This document shows positions 1-8,515 of a stretch of DNA of 15,645 bases, piece after piece. Location of the stretch: assembly GCA_011053245.1 (NCBI GenBank), contig DRGS01000064.1, positions 1 to 15,645 on the forward strand, given 5' to 3'. The translations under genes were made by a program, and so were the position numbers. Source of the DNA: Phycisphaerales bacterium (lineage in GTDB: Bacteria > Planctomycetota > Phycisphaerae > Sedimentisphaerales > Anaerohalosphaeraceae). The notes under the pieces were generated by a model. The model did not search any database. It was given only the letters and a program-made list of their open reading frames with translations, and had not been told where the DNA came from. Every line of letters starts with the position of its first letter. Positions within the stretch are counted from its first letter, which is position 1.

Positions 1-2
1 GA

Positions 3-35
3 TCGTCGGCAGCGTCAGATGTGTATAAGAGACAG
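3..35 (+). other. Illumina Nextera adapter remnant (not genomic)
   Basis: Positions 3-35 match the Nextera read-1 adapter without a mismatch. The match comprises a 14-base primer part (3-16) followed by the 19-base Tn5 mosaic end AGATGTGTATAAGAGACAG (17-35). This is leftover library sequence at a contig edge. Any reading frame that uses the ATG at 19 begins inside the adapter and has no biological start. Confidence 0.97.
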
Positions 36-357
36 GGCTATGAGACGTGCCGAAGATATGGGCCTGACCGAAAAGACCGCCATACTTCCGGGTATTATCA
101 TTCCGCGTTCGGCCGGAATGCTAAAATACATGAACAACAACGTACCCGGTATCGAGGTCCCCGATGAAATGATCCAGAGGATGAAAGACGCCGCTGACCC
201 CAAAGCCGAGGGCATCAAAATAACCCTCGAACTTGTCGATGCCGTAAAGAACTTAAGCGGCGTCAAAGGCGTACACCTCCAGGCGATAGAAGCAGAAGGA
301 CTCTTGCCGGATGTGATCAAAGCCGCGGGTCTGCTCCCGCGTCCCAAAACCGATTAG
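36..357 (+). CDS. metF: Methylenetetrahydrofolate reductase family protein, C-terminal part (5' truncated)
   Basis: About 106 C-terminal residues of a protein of the methylenetetrahydrofolate reductase family, flavoenzymes that interconvert 5,10-methylene- and 5-methyl-tetrahydrofolate in methionine synthesis or the Wood-Ljungdahl methyl branch. Visible family features are the LPGIIIPRSAGMLKYM segment, which resembles a late barrel strand, the KGVHLQAIEAEGLLPDVIK segment, and the final LLPRP. The first half or more of the gene, including the catalytic N-terminus, lies outside the window, and the preceding bases are adapter. The stop (TAG, 355-357) is 45 bases before the next gene on the same strand, so the two are probably co-transcribed. 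The family call is fairly safe. Which subfamily it belongs to (biosynthetic or acetogenic type) cannot be decided from this fragment. Confidence 0.75.
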
Positions 358-402
358 TTTTTCGCGGACCTGATATCCGCATTAGATATGTGAGAAAGAA
401 AT

Positions 403-3369
403 ATGCCAGGAAAATATCATTTAGAAGTTGAAGCGACAGAGCCGAGATTCTATCCCGTACCGCGGTTCAGCACGGTAGAAAGTGACGGGTGTCTCGGTTG
501 TATGCAGTGCGTCAAACGCGATGCCTGCATCTACGATGTTTACAAGGATCGCAAATTTGACACTCCGCAAGTCGTTGACACCGCCGATGTGGACTGCATA
601 AGCTGTATGCGATGCGTTCAGGAATGCAAAAAGAATATCATCTTCCGCATGCCGAACCCAGAATACGAAAATCTCGGCAACGAATACTGGCGGCCGGAGA
701 TAATAACAAACATCTGGAATCAGTCCGAAACCGGTAGGATCCCCGTCTCCGGCGCCGGCTATCGCGGCCTTTTCGCAAATACCGGATTCGATTCCGTGTG
801 GACCGATATGTCCGAGATCGTTCGGCCAACAAGGGACGGCATACACGGCAGGGAATATATCTCAACCGTTATCGAACTCGGAAGACGTCCGGGTATGCTG
901 CAATTCGACGACAACGGCGAGATGACAAATGACACCCCGGCTTTTACTGAGATACCCATCCCGATACTGCTGGACCTTCCAGAGAGCAATTTCGTCACCG
1001 ATTCCACCAAAGAAGCGATAGCGGAGGCAGCCGTCAACGCAAATACATTCGCGGTCGCTTCTCTTGCCGATGCCAATGGCTTACTTGAAAAGCACAAGGG
1101 ACATCTGATCGTGCGTTTCGACCCTGCCAATGATGACGTCAAGGACCTCCACGGTATTGCCATCGTCGAGATCGCATGGTCGCAGGATGCGATTTCTGTT
1201 GTTGAAAAAATAACCGCTTCAAATCCAGGTATAATAGTTTCAATAAGATTGCCACTCGATGAAGACGCCGTCGAAAACGCTACGGCTCTGACAGAGCAGG
1301 GACTCGGGATCATCCATCTTCAGGCAACTTACAACGGGAACGGTTTTGGAAAAAGAAGCGGCGATTTTCTGATAAAACTTTTGCAGGATGTTCACTTTGC
1401 CCTTATTGGCAAATCTCTCCGTGACCAGGTAACGCTTCTTATTACCGGCGGTATTGGTTTGGCCGAGCACGTTGCCAAAGCTATCGCCTGCGGTGCGGAT
1501 GGCGTTGCACTTGACAGAGCTGAGTTGGTAGCGTTAGGTTGCAGGCTTTGCAAGGATTGCTCCGATAGAATGACCTGCCCCGTAAAGATCGACACGGCCC
1601 CGATAGATTGGGCTGCGCAAAGAATAACGAATCTCATCGGTGCATGGCACTCACAGTTGATAGAGGTCCTGGGCGCGATGGGCCTTCGAGAAGTACGACG
1701 CTTGCGGGGCGAACTCGGAAGGGTCATGTTTTTCGAGGATCTCGAACGCGATAACTTAGGGCCGTTCTTCGGTAAGAGGATACGCACCCTTGAAGAGTCA
1801 CTTGACGCCGCTGCCAATGAAGAAGGCACTGACATGGCACAAGAGGCGAAGATACAAGCCGATTATCCACCTATAGATGAAAATTTCGTTTCACCATGCC
1901 CATCGAGATTCAGAAACGCCCTTGCGGTCTATAAAGTCGTAAGAACATCCGATTGTATCGCTTGCGGCAAATGCGCCGAAGTCTGCAGGTACGGCGTCCA
2001 TGTAAAAGCAGGAAAAAGAATGCTCGCTCCCAAATCATATCTTTGCCGCGGCTCCCAACTGTGCCGCACGCAAGGTTCTTTCTGCGGAAACAACTGCCCG
2101 ACAAACGCCATTCGTATAGGCCCCGATCCTATGTGGCGAGCATTCGGCGATCCGCGATGGACATCGGAACTGCTGCTAAGTACATGGCACCAAGCCGAAA
2201 CCGGCATGCCCTCCGACAGGGACATCGAATACAAGAAAGGCGAATCGGGAGGCGGTTTCGACAGGATAAACATTGTCTTCCCCGACAAAGCACCTGATAC
2301 AACATTCAAACCGGAAGATGTCGAACTCGGCATCACGCTCAATAAACGCAACGACGGACGGCCCGAAGTCCCAATAGGAATTCCATTCTATGGCGGCGGC
2401 ATGAGTTACGGCTCGATCAGCCTTGACACTATCATCGCAAGAGCCAGAGCCTACAAAGCCTTTGACTCCTTTACATGCAGCGGTGAAGGCGGCTATCCGG
2501 ATGAACTGAAAGAATACGACGACAATGTGATCACCCAGGTCGCAACGGGCCTCTTCGGGGTTCGCGAAGAGACCATCCAAAGAGTAAGGATCGTGGAGTT
2601 CAAATACGCACAGGGTGCAAAACCCGGACTCGGCGGCCATCTCTTAGGTGACAAGAACACACCCGTCGTCGCGAAAATGCGCGAAGCCGTTCAGGGGACA
2701 TCGCTGTTTTCACCGTTCCCGTTCCACTCGGTGTACTCCATTGAGGACCACAAAAAACACGTTGACTGGATCAAGGAAATAAATTCCAAGGCTATCGTTT
2801 CCGTAAAGGTATCGGGTGCAAGCGACGTTGACATGGTAGCCGTCGGCAGTTACTACGCAGGCGCTCATATAATTCATCTCGACGGAAGCTACGGCGGAAC
2901 CGGTGCCGCACCCGACATTGCCAAGAAGAACATCGCAATGCCTATCGAATACGCCGTCGGAAAAGTACACAACTTCCTCAAAGCCGAAGGCGTTCGCGAC
3001 GAAATGACGATCATTGCATCCGGCGGAATTCGCAGCGCATGGGATATGGCGAAGACGATCGCAATGGGTGCCGACGGTATTGTAGTTGGAACCGTCGAAG
3101 TTGTCGCCCTCGAATGTATCAGATGCGGAGCATGTGAAAGCGGACGCGGATGCCCGAGAGGTATCGCCAGCACCGACCCGGAACTGTCGAAACAGTATGA
3201 CGTAGAATGGGCAACCCAGAGACTGATGAACATCTTCCATTCGTGGTCGAAACAGATCCAGTACATTTGCTGGCGTCTCGGACTGAAAAGCGTTAAAGAA
3301 TTAGTGGGCCGTTCGGACTTGCTTATGCACCTTGATTATGACAACAAACCGGAAATTTCGAAAAGTTGA
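403..3369 (+). CDS. Glutamate synthase-type FMN/ferredoxin protein with internally duplicated architecture (988 aa)
   Basis: The protein resembles the synthase half of glutamate synthase (2-oxoglutarate + ammonia + 2 electrons to glutamate) joined to ferredoxin domains. Residues 30-75 hold two 4Fe-4S motifs (C30/33/36/42; C65/68/71/75). Residues about 184-392 form a first flavin-barrel-like domain ending in C380/383/386/392. Residues 518-565 hold a second ferredoxin-like region (C518/521/524/528 plus C548/554/561/565). Residues about 655-917 form a full FMN barrel with GGGMSYGSIS (664-673), QGAKPGLGGH (737-746), GSYGGTGAAP (828-837) and C905/908/911/917, the usual 3Fe-4S site. The two halves align through their C-terminal ends. 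The first lacks the glycine-rich FMN motifs and so is probably not a working flavin site. GAGAAAG lies upstream of the ATG. The next gene supplies the amidotransferase. Electrons probably arrive from ferredoxin or a partner Fe-S protein, since no GltD is present. Confidence 0.85.
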   Translation: MPGKYHLEVEATEPRFYPVPRFSTVESDGCLGCMQCVKRDACIYDVYKDRKFDTPQVVDTADVDCISCMRCVQECKKNIIFRMPNPEYENLGNEYWRPEIITNIWNQSETGRIPVSGAGYRGLFANTGFDSVWTDMSEIVRPTRDGIHGREYISTVIELGRRPGMLQFDDNGEMTNDTPAFTEIPIPILLDLPESNFVTDSTKEAIAEAAVNANTFAVASLADANGLLEKHKGHLIVRFDPANDDVKDLHGIAIVEIAWSQDAISVVEKITASNPGIIVSIRLPLDEDAVENATALTEQGLGIIHLQATYNGNGFGKRSGDFLIKLLQDVHFALIGKSLRDQVTLLITGGIGLAEHVAKAIACGADGVALDRAELVALGCRLCKDCSDRMTCPVKIDTAPIDWAAQRITNLIGAWHSQLIEVLGAMGLREVRRLRGELGRVMFFEDLERDNLGPFFGKRIRTLEESLDAAANEEGTDMAQEAKIQADYPPIDENFVSPCPSRFRNALAVYKVVRTSDCIACGKCAEVCRYGVHVKAGKRMLAPKSYLCRGSQLCRTQGSFCGNNCPTNAIRIGPDPMWRAFGDPRWTSELLLSTWHQAETGMPSDRDIEYKKGESGGGFDRINIVFPDKAPDTTFKPEDVELGITLNKRNDGRPEVPIGIPFYGGGMSYGSISLDTIIARARAYKAFDSFTCSGEGGYPDELKEYDDNVITQVATGLFGVREETIQRVRIVEFKYAQGAKPGLGGHLLGDKNTPVVAKMREAVQGTSLFSPFPFHSVYSIEDHKKHVDWIKEINSKAIVSVKVSGASDVDMVAVGSYYAGAHIIHLDGSYGGTGAAPDIAKKNIAMPIEYAVGKVHNFLKAEGVRDEMTIIASGGIRSAWDMAKTIAMGADGIVVGTVEVVALECIRCGACESGRGCPRGIASTDPELSKQYDVEWATQRLMNIFHSWSKQIQYICWRLGLKSVKELVGRSDLLMHLDYDNKPEISKS

Positions 3370-3408
3370 TCGGCCAAACTCAAAGCAGATAAAGTGAGAG
3401 CAAAAGAA

Positions 3409-6036
3409 ATGAACGAATTCGCAAAGAATATTTTTAATTCAAGAGCAAAGATCATAGAAGGTATAAATCCGCAGGACCTTTACGACGAAGATGTCGTTCA
3501 GGAAGGCGGCTGCGGTGTTGTAGGTTTCGCGGCCAGCGTACCCGTTGGAGGACGCCATATCTTCGAGCCGTCCATACAGATGCGAAACCGCGGCAACGGA
3601 AAAGGCGGCGGTATCGCAGCGGCAGGACTGGTCCCGGCTCAACTCGGCGTCGATGCCAAAACATTGAAAGAGGATTACCTTCTGCAAATTGCTCTTCTTG
3701 ACTCGGGTGCTGCCGGTGAAGTGGAAAAATTCGTCACCGAAAACCTTCGCGTCGACCACATGGAAAAACTCGCACATATCGACGACCACCGCGACGTGGG
3801 CCTTGAGGTTTGCCCGCCCGACATAGTACGGTATTTCGTTCGCGTAAAGGACGACAAACTCAATCGATTCGCCGAAGAAAACAACCTGACCGACCAGCCG
3901 GCAAGAGCCGTCGAAGATGAATTCATCTATCAGAACACTTTCAACTTCAACAATAAGTACTACGCTTCGCTTGGCGAAAAACGTGCCTTCGTATTAAGTC
4001 ACGCCCGCAACCTGGCGATCTTTAAAGTTGTCGGTTACGCCGAGCAGGTCGTTCAGTACTACGGCCTCGAGGATTTCAAATCGAATATCTGGATCGCCCA
4101 CCAGCGGTACCCGACCAAGGGGAGAGTCTGGCATCCGGCTGGGGCACATCCCTTTATAGGCATGAACGAAGCCCTCGTCCATAATGGCGACTTCGCAAAC
4201 TATTTCAGCATCTCGAAATACCTGCACCAGCATAACGTCATGCCGCTGTTCCTGACCGATACCGAAGTGTCGGTGCTGCTGTTCGACCTCTGGCACCGCG
4301 TATGGGGCTATCCGGTCGAATATGTTATCGAAGCGCTTGCCCCGACAATGGAAATAGATTTCGACAGCCTGCCCGAAGAAAAGAAAAAGATATACCGCGC
4401 CATTCAGGCATCGCACATGCACGCCTCGCCCGACGGTCCATGGTTCTTCATTATCGCCCGAAGCAACCCTGACGCCGACAGCCTCCAATTACTCGGCATT
4501 ACCGATACAGCCATGTTACGACCGCAGGTCTTTGCCCTTCAGGAAGGCGATGTCTCTATCGGCTTGATCGGTTCCGAAAAGCAGGCCATCGACGCTACGC
4601 TTCATTCACTCAGCCAGGAGGACTCGCGTTTCCGTCCCATTGCTGACAGTTACTGGAACGCACGCGGTGGCAGCCATACCGACGGTGGCGCATTTTCATT
4701 CACTATAGATAATGCAAGTAACGGAAACGCCCGACTGTCCTGTGCCGACAAATTTGGAAAGTCCATCAAGTCTCCTGGCGGCGATTGGGTCGTCGACCTT
4801 AGCGTAAAACCTGCTGCCGACAAGGTACCTGCCGGTATTGATATAAAACTTCAGGACTCGGCAAAGCAAAACGATGCTATGAGCCTGTTCGCGGAGATTT
4901 CGTCACTCTTAGCCGATTGGGATTTCGAGGCGGTTCGCTGCGTTGCTTCTCAGATAGAAGAGATCGCGTCACAAGGACAGATCCAATTCCGCTGGGCACT
5001 GGAAATACTTTCTCTTCTTAACAATCGCCGCTATGACTGCGGTAAAAAGAAACGCTCGGTGATCTTACAGATCGTACGCGAAGCTATCGACTCTATCCTC
5101 GGTTCGGTTCCGTCAATTGCCGCTAACAGCTCCGCTCACGCAAGGCTAATCGACTGGGATACCCGCGACAAGCTCCGTGCTCCTAAGGACAAAGAAGAAA
5201 CTCTCGTAATTTACGCTCGCGGCTTTCCCCCGGAAGGCGAAGAATGCGATGCAAAGCTAATAGTTCACGCATACGAACATGGCTGGAAACAATTCATCCT
5301 ATACGGCCTCAGGGGCCAGCGTTTCCAGGGCTGCGGATTGGGCCCGGATACATCGGATGTACGCATCGATATTTACGGTCCGTCCGGCGACTACATCGCA
5401 TCCGGCATCGACGGCATGGAGATCAACATCCACGACAGCGCCCAGGATCAACTTGGCCAGATCATGAAAGCGGGCCGCCTCGTCATCTACGGCGACGTCG
5501 GACAGGCGTTCATGTACGGTGCAAAAGGCGGCGAAGTCTACATACTCGGTAACGGTGCGGGCCGGCCCCTTATCAATGCCGTAGGAAAACCGCGCGTCGT
5601 CATAAACGGAACTTGTCTGGACTTCTTAGCGGAATCCTTCATGGCAGGTGACCCGCTAAACGGTGGAGGCTTTGTCGTACTAAACGGCATAGAGTTTGAT
5701 AACAGGGGCAATGTCATCCCGCAGGAATCGCCATACCCCGGCTCGAACCTTTTCTCGCTCGCATCAGGCGGAGCGATCTATGTAAGGGACCCGCATCACA
5801 AATTAGTACCCGAGCAGTTAAACGGCGGCTACTTCAACAAGCTAACGGAGCAGGACTGGCAGCTTATCCTGCCATATCTCGAAAATAACGAAAGGCTCTT
5901 CGGCATATCAATCGACCGCGACCTCCTCACCGTAGACGGAGTGCGACGCGCCCCCGAAGATGTCTACCGCAAAGTAAGCGTCCATAAAACCGTCGAGAAA
6001 GAACCGGACCTGGATATGGATGCCGTCCCCGAGTAA
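3409..6036 (+). CDS. Class II glutamine amidotransferase fused to GXGXG domain (glutamate synthase glutaminase subunit)
   Basis: This subunit releases ammonia from glutamine for the neighbouring synthase protein. From ATG 3409 (875 aa), residues 1-34 look like a propeptide. The sequence GGCGVVGFA then places the expected nucleophile at C35, which must become N-terminal by cleavage as in classical GltB. Further class II motifs are HQRYPTKG (231-238), HPFIGMNEALVHNGD (ending near 261) and LTDTEV (D284, E286). Residues about 435-600 are helical and I recognise no domain there. From about 605 to 800 lies the glycine-rich GXGXG beta-helix domain, found as the C-terminal domain of GltB and as separate archaeal subunits. 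GTG 3394 is in frame, but ATG 3409 is preferred because GTGAGAGC then serves as the ribosome site, much as GTGAGAAAG does for the gene before. The 39-base gap to that gene indicates an operon. Confidence 0.85.
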   Translation: MNEFAKNIFNSRAKIIEGINPQDLYDEDVVQEGGCGVVGFAASVPVGGRHIFEPSIQMRNRGNGKGGGIAAAGLVPAQLGVDAKTLKEDYLLQIALLDSGAAGEVEKFVTENLRVDHMEKLAHIDDHRDVGLEVCPPDIVRYFVRVKDDKLNRFAEENNLTDQPARAVEDEFIYQNTFNFNNKYYASLGEKRAFVLSHARNLAIFKVVGYAEQVVQYYGLEDFKSNIWIAHQRYPTKGRVWHPAGAHPFIGMNEALVHNGDFANYFSISKYLHQHNVMPLFLTDTEVSVLLFDLWHRVWGYPVEYVIEALAPTMEIDFDSLPEEKKKIYRAIQASHMHASPDGPWFFIIARSNPDADSLQLLGITDTAMLRPQVFALQEGDVSIGLIGSEKQAIDATLHSLSQEDSRFRPIADSYWNARGGSHTDGGAFSFTIDNASNGNARLSCADKFGKSIKSPGGDWVVDLSVKPAADKVPAGIDIKLQDSAKQNDAMSLFAEISSLLADWDFEAVRCVASQIEEIASQGQIQFRWALEILSLLNNRRYDCGKKKRSVILQIVREAIDSILGSVPSIAANSSAHARLIDWDTRDKLRAPKDKEETLVIYARGFPPEGEECDAKLIVHAYEHGWKQFILYGLRGQRFQGCGLGPDTSDVRIDIYGPSGDYIASGIDGMEINIHDSAQDQLGQIMKAGRLVIYGDVGQAFMYGAKGGEVYILGNGAGRPLINAVGKPRVVINGTCLDFLAESFMAGDPLNGGGFVVLNGIEFDNRGNVIPQESPYPGSNLFSLASGGAIYVRDPHHKLVPEQLNGGYFNKLTEQDWQLILPYLENNERLFGISIDRDLLTVDGVRRAPEDVYRKVSVHKTVEKEPDLDMDAVPE

Positions 6037-6080
6037 AAACAGGTAGTGTCAATAATCTTTCGGACATTCGAAAAGTAGAT

Positions 6081-6112
6081 AAAAAAACCCGGCAAGAATT
6101 CCTCTCACCGGG
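6081..6112 (-). terminator. Hairpin terminator between convergent operons
   Basis: CCCGG (6088-6092) pairs with CCGGG (6108-6112). Read on the minus strand the stem is followed directly by seven T (complement of A 6081-6087), which makes a good intrinsic terminator for the minus-strand operon ending at 6159. For the plus-strand operon ending at 6036 the stem is followed only by CTTT, so any effect in that direction would be weaker. The 15-base loop is long, so the hairpin is only moderately stable. Confidence 0.65.
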
Positions 6113-6158
6113 CTTTAATCACATCTTATACAGCTTCTTGATCCCAGCCAAGGTTAAC

Positions 6159-7751
6159 TTAGCTGGCCATGATCTCCATCGCTTCGTTGCGATAGGCATC
6201 CATCACATAAGGAATGCCGCTGACCTTGGAGGCTTCTTCGGTTAGGGCTGCTAAATCATTACGTGTAATAGTATCGACACGGAATTTCCGAGCACCAGCC
6301 ATTAACTGTTGGAGGCCGATCCTGAGCTTTTCACTTAAGCTGTAAACACCAATAGCACCTAATGGTATCTGGTCGATATCTTTGCCATACTTAGCTTTGA
6401 GCTCTTCATAGCACACAAATATCTCTTCTTTGGTTTTGCCAAATGGAGCGATACTCTTAGGCACTTTCTTGGTTTTGATCCATTCCTCAAGGTTTTTGCC
6501 AACCATACCGGGTATCATCATTGCCCGGCCCATACATACCGCCTTAGTGTAAGGTGCACCCATTGCCAGAACTTTGAAGATGTGGTCCTCAGTGGAGAAA
6601 CCGCCGGCGATGGAAATATCGGGTATATATGCTCCCTTTGCGGCCAACATCCCACAAAGTTCGTTCGTCATGCATTGCAGATAGAATGTTGGAATACCCC
6701 ATTCCACCATCATTCGCCAGGGACTCATACCTGTACCGCCGCCCGAACCGTCGATAGTTAACATATCGATCTTGGCATCTGATGACCATTTAATGGCCAT
6801 AGCCAATTCACGCATCGCATAAGCACCGGTCTTGAGAGTTACTCGCTTTGCTCCGAGTTTACGCAGACGCTCAACTTCGTCCATAAAACCTTGTTGATCG
6901 ACAAATCCCAACCGAGAGTGCCTCTCAAATTCCTTTATAGCGCCATCTTTGAAAGCTGCTTGAGTCGCTTCACAGGATGGATCCGGGGTAACAATGTAGC
7001 CGCGCTTTTGAAGTTCAAGAGCACGCTCAAGAGTATCTACTTTGATCTCGCCACCGATACATTTGGCACCCTGACCCCATTTCAGTTCTATGGTCTCGAC
7101 GCCTAACTTGTCGATTACATACTCAGCCACTCCAAAACGGGTATCCTCAACATTCATCTGAACAAGGATATCACCATATGGCGCCTCACGGAAGCGGCGA
7201 TATACCTCAACCCGGCGGCGCATATCAGGAGCTTCGGTAATCTTGCCATTGCCATCAAGTTCAAGTTCGGGGTCAATACCACAAACATTTTCGCCACAAA
7301 CCAGTGTAATACCGCTAATGGCAGCACCTATGGCAAAATGCTCCCAATTCTTTCTTGCGATCTCGGTTGAACCAAGAGCGCCGGTAAACACAGGAACTTT
7401 CATCTTTATTTTATTTTCGTAGCCGAACTCTGTCTCCGTATTAACTGATGTAAACTTAGCGTGATCCGGGTCACCCGGCACGCCATCCGGCAAGCCTTCG
7501 GCACCCAATGCATATCCCATGATATTCAAATGGGAATAATCAATCGGATATTCCTTGTCGGCACCGGCCGTAAGTGTACCAAAGGGCCCTGGATAGATCA
7601 CTTCACGGCTGCGGAAAGAAGATTTAAAAACCTCACACATTCCTTTGCAACCGTCTATACATCGGGTACAGAGTCCCGACTGAGGCGCAACATTGGGAGA
7701 CCTATTTTCGGTCTCGGTAACATCGTTTGAATTTGGTCGTTGTAGGTTCAC
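6159..7751 (-). CDS. Stand-alone FMN-binding glutamate synthase-like protein (530 aa)
   Basis: The protein is a glutamate synthase-type FMN barrel without amidotransferase or GXGXG domains. Barrel motifs are WGQGAKCIGG (225-234), GSGGGTGMSP (335-344) and AGGFSTEDHIFKVLAMGA (382-399), followed by GRAMMIPGMVGK (408-419). The cysteines that bind the 3Fe-4S cluster in classical GltB are absent after this motif. Instead, the N-terminus has C28xxC31xxxC35xxxC39, a possible Fe-S or metal site. The start is GTG at 7751, supported by AGGAG seven bases upstream; no better ATG is visible. It is the last gene of a minus-strand operon encoding NuoE-, NuoF- and NuoG-like proteins, so it is probably the flavin terminus fed by their electrons. 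The substrate could be 2-oxoglutarate plus ammonia (glutamate formation) or another amino/keto acid pair, since relatives include N-methylglutamate synthase. The family is sure; the reaction is not. Confidence 0.8.
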   Translation of the reverse strand: MNLQRPNSNDVTETENRSPNVAPQSGLCTRCIDGCKGMCEVFKSSFRSREVIYPGPFGTLTAGADKEYPIDYSHLNIMGYALGAEGLPDGVPGDPDHAKFTSVNTETEFGYENKIKMKVPVFTGALGSTEIARKNWEHFAIGAAISGITLVCGENVCGIDPELELDGNGKITEAPDMRRRVEVYRRFREAPYGDILVQMNVEDTRFGVAEYVIDKLGVETIELKWGQGAKCIGGEIKVDTLERALELQKRGYIVTPDPSCEATQAAFKDGAIKEFERHSRLGFVDQQGFMDEVERLRKLGAKRVTLKTGAYAMRELAMAIKWSSDAKIDMLTIDGSGGGTGMSPWRMMVEWGIPTFYLQCMTNELCGMLAAKGAYIPDISIAGGFSTEDHIFKVLAMGAPYTKAVCMGRAMMIPGMVGKNLEEWIKTKKVPKSIAPFGKTKEEIFVCYEELKAKYGKDIDQIPLGAIGVYSLSEKLRIGLQQLMAGARKFRVDTITRNDLAALTEEASKVSGIPYVMDAYRNEAMEIMAS

Positions 7752-7863
7752 TATTTTTCTCCTAAAATTATACGATTAACAAACTTTCTAATGTAACATA
7801 ACATTATTAAAATCTATCAGCCAAATACACATAACAAGGCCGAAGATCAACGCCATTTATTGG

Positions 7864-8502
7864 TTAGTCCAACTCGCAATCTTCACATATCTCTGGTATC
7901 TCATCATTTGTAGACAACTCTGAGCCACACACACCGCAGGGATCTCTTCTGGATTGTGGCAATATTTCCATGGGACAGCGGTCCCTGCACTCGTAACATT
8001 TCTGACAATATTCTTCCTTATAAAACGGCAAACCTATATGACGATTAATACCGCGGCCAATGGCTCCCTTGGCTCCAGTCTTTGCAATTTCAGCACAAGC
8101 CACTACGCATCTGCCGCAAAGTATACATTCATTGTCCCGCTCAGGATAACGGACTTCGTAAACTTCGAGTCGTTCGGCAAGTGTTTGAAGTACTTCAGAC
8201 TCCGGGGCCTCTGCAAGTAATAGCTCAACAATATTTCGCCTTGCTCGAAGCACGTCTTCCGAATGAGCATGTATTACCATGCCTTCTTTTGCCTCAAGGG
8301 TGCACGAAGTTGTCATTTTCTTTCGCCCATTTTTTTCGATTTCAACGATGCAGATTCGGCAAGCACCGGTTGGCTTTGCTTCCGGAATATAGCAAAGATT
8401 TGGGATACAAATACCTGCATCGAGTGCCGCCTTTAGAACACTCGTACCTTCCTCGGTTTCAATTGTCTCATCATCAACTGTTATGGTTACCATTTCAGGC
8501 AT
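7864..8502 (-). CDS. NuoG N-terminus-like iron-sulfur protein (2Fe-2S plus two 4Fe-4S)
   Basis: A 212-aa electron-transfer protein resembling the N-terminal third of NuoG, HoxU and the HndD hydrogenase subunit, but with no catalytic domain. Residues 1-70 are a plant-type [2Fe-2S] ferredoxin fold with C37, C48, C51 and C67. The His-Cys cluster that normally follows in this family is missing: residues 80-120 contain no cysteine. A double [4Fe-4S] ferredoxin follows (C126/129/132/136 and C166/169/172/176). The tail adds a CGVC (189-192) and a CEDC (206-209), which may bind zinc or iron. The ATG at 8502 has AGGAG six bases upstream, and the NuoF-like gene ends 13 bases before, so the two are co-transcribed. 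It probably carries electrons between the NADH/FMN subunit and the glutamate synthase-like flavoprotein encoded next. Confidence 0.82.
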   Translation of the reverse strand: MPEMVTITVDDETIETEEGTSVLKAALDAGICIPNLCYIPEAKPTGACRICIVEIEKNGRKKMTTSCTLEAKEGMVIHAHSEDVLRARRNIVELLLAEAPESEVLQTLAERLEVYEVRYPERDNECILCGRCVVACAEIAKTGAKGAIGRGINRHIGLPFYKEEYCQKCYECRDRCPMEILPQSRRDPCGVCGSELSTNDEIPEICEDCELD

Positions 8503-8515
8503 GGTTAACTCCTAA

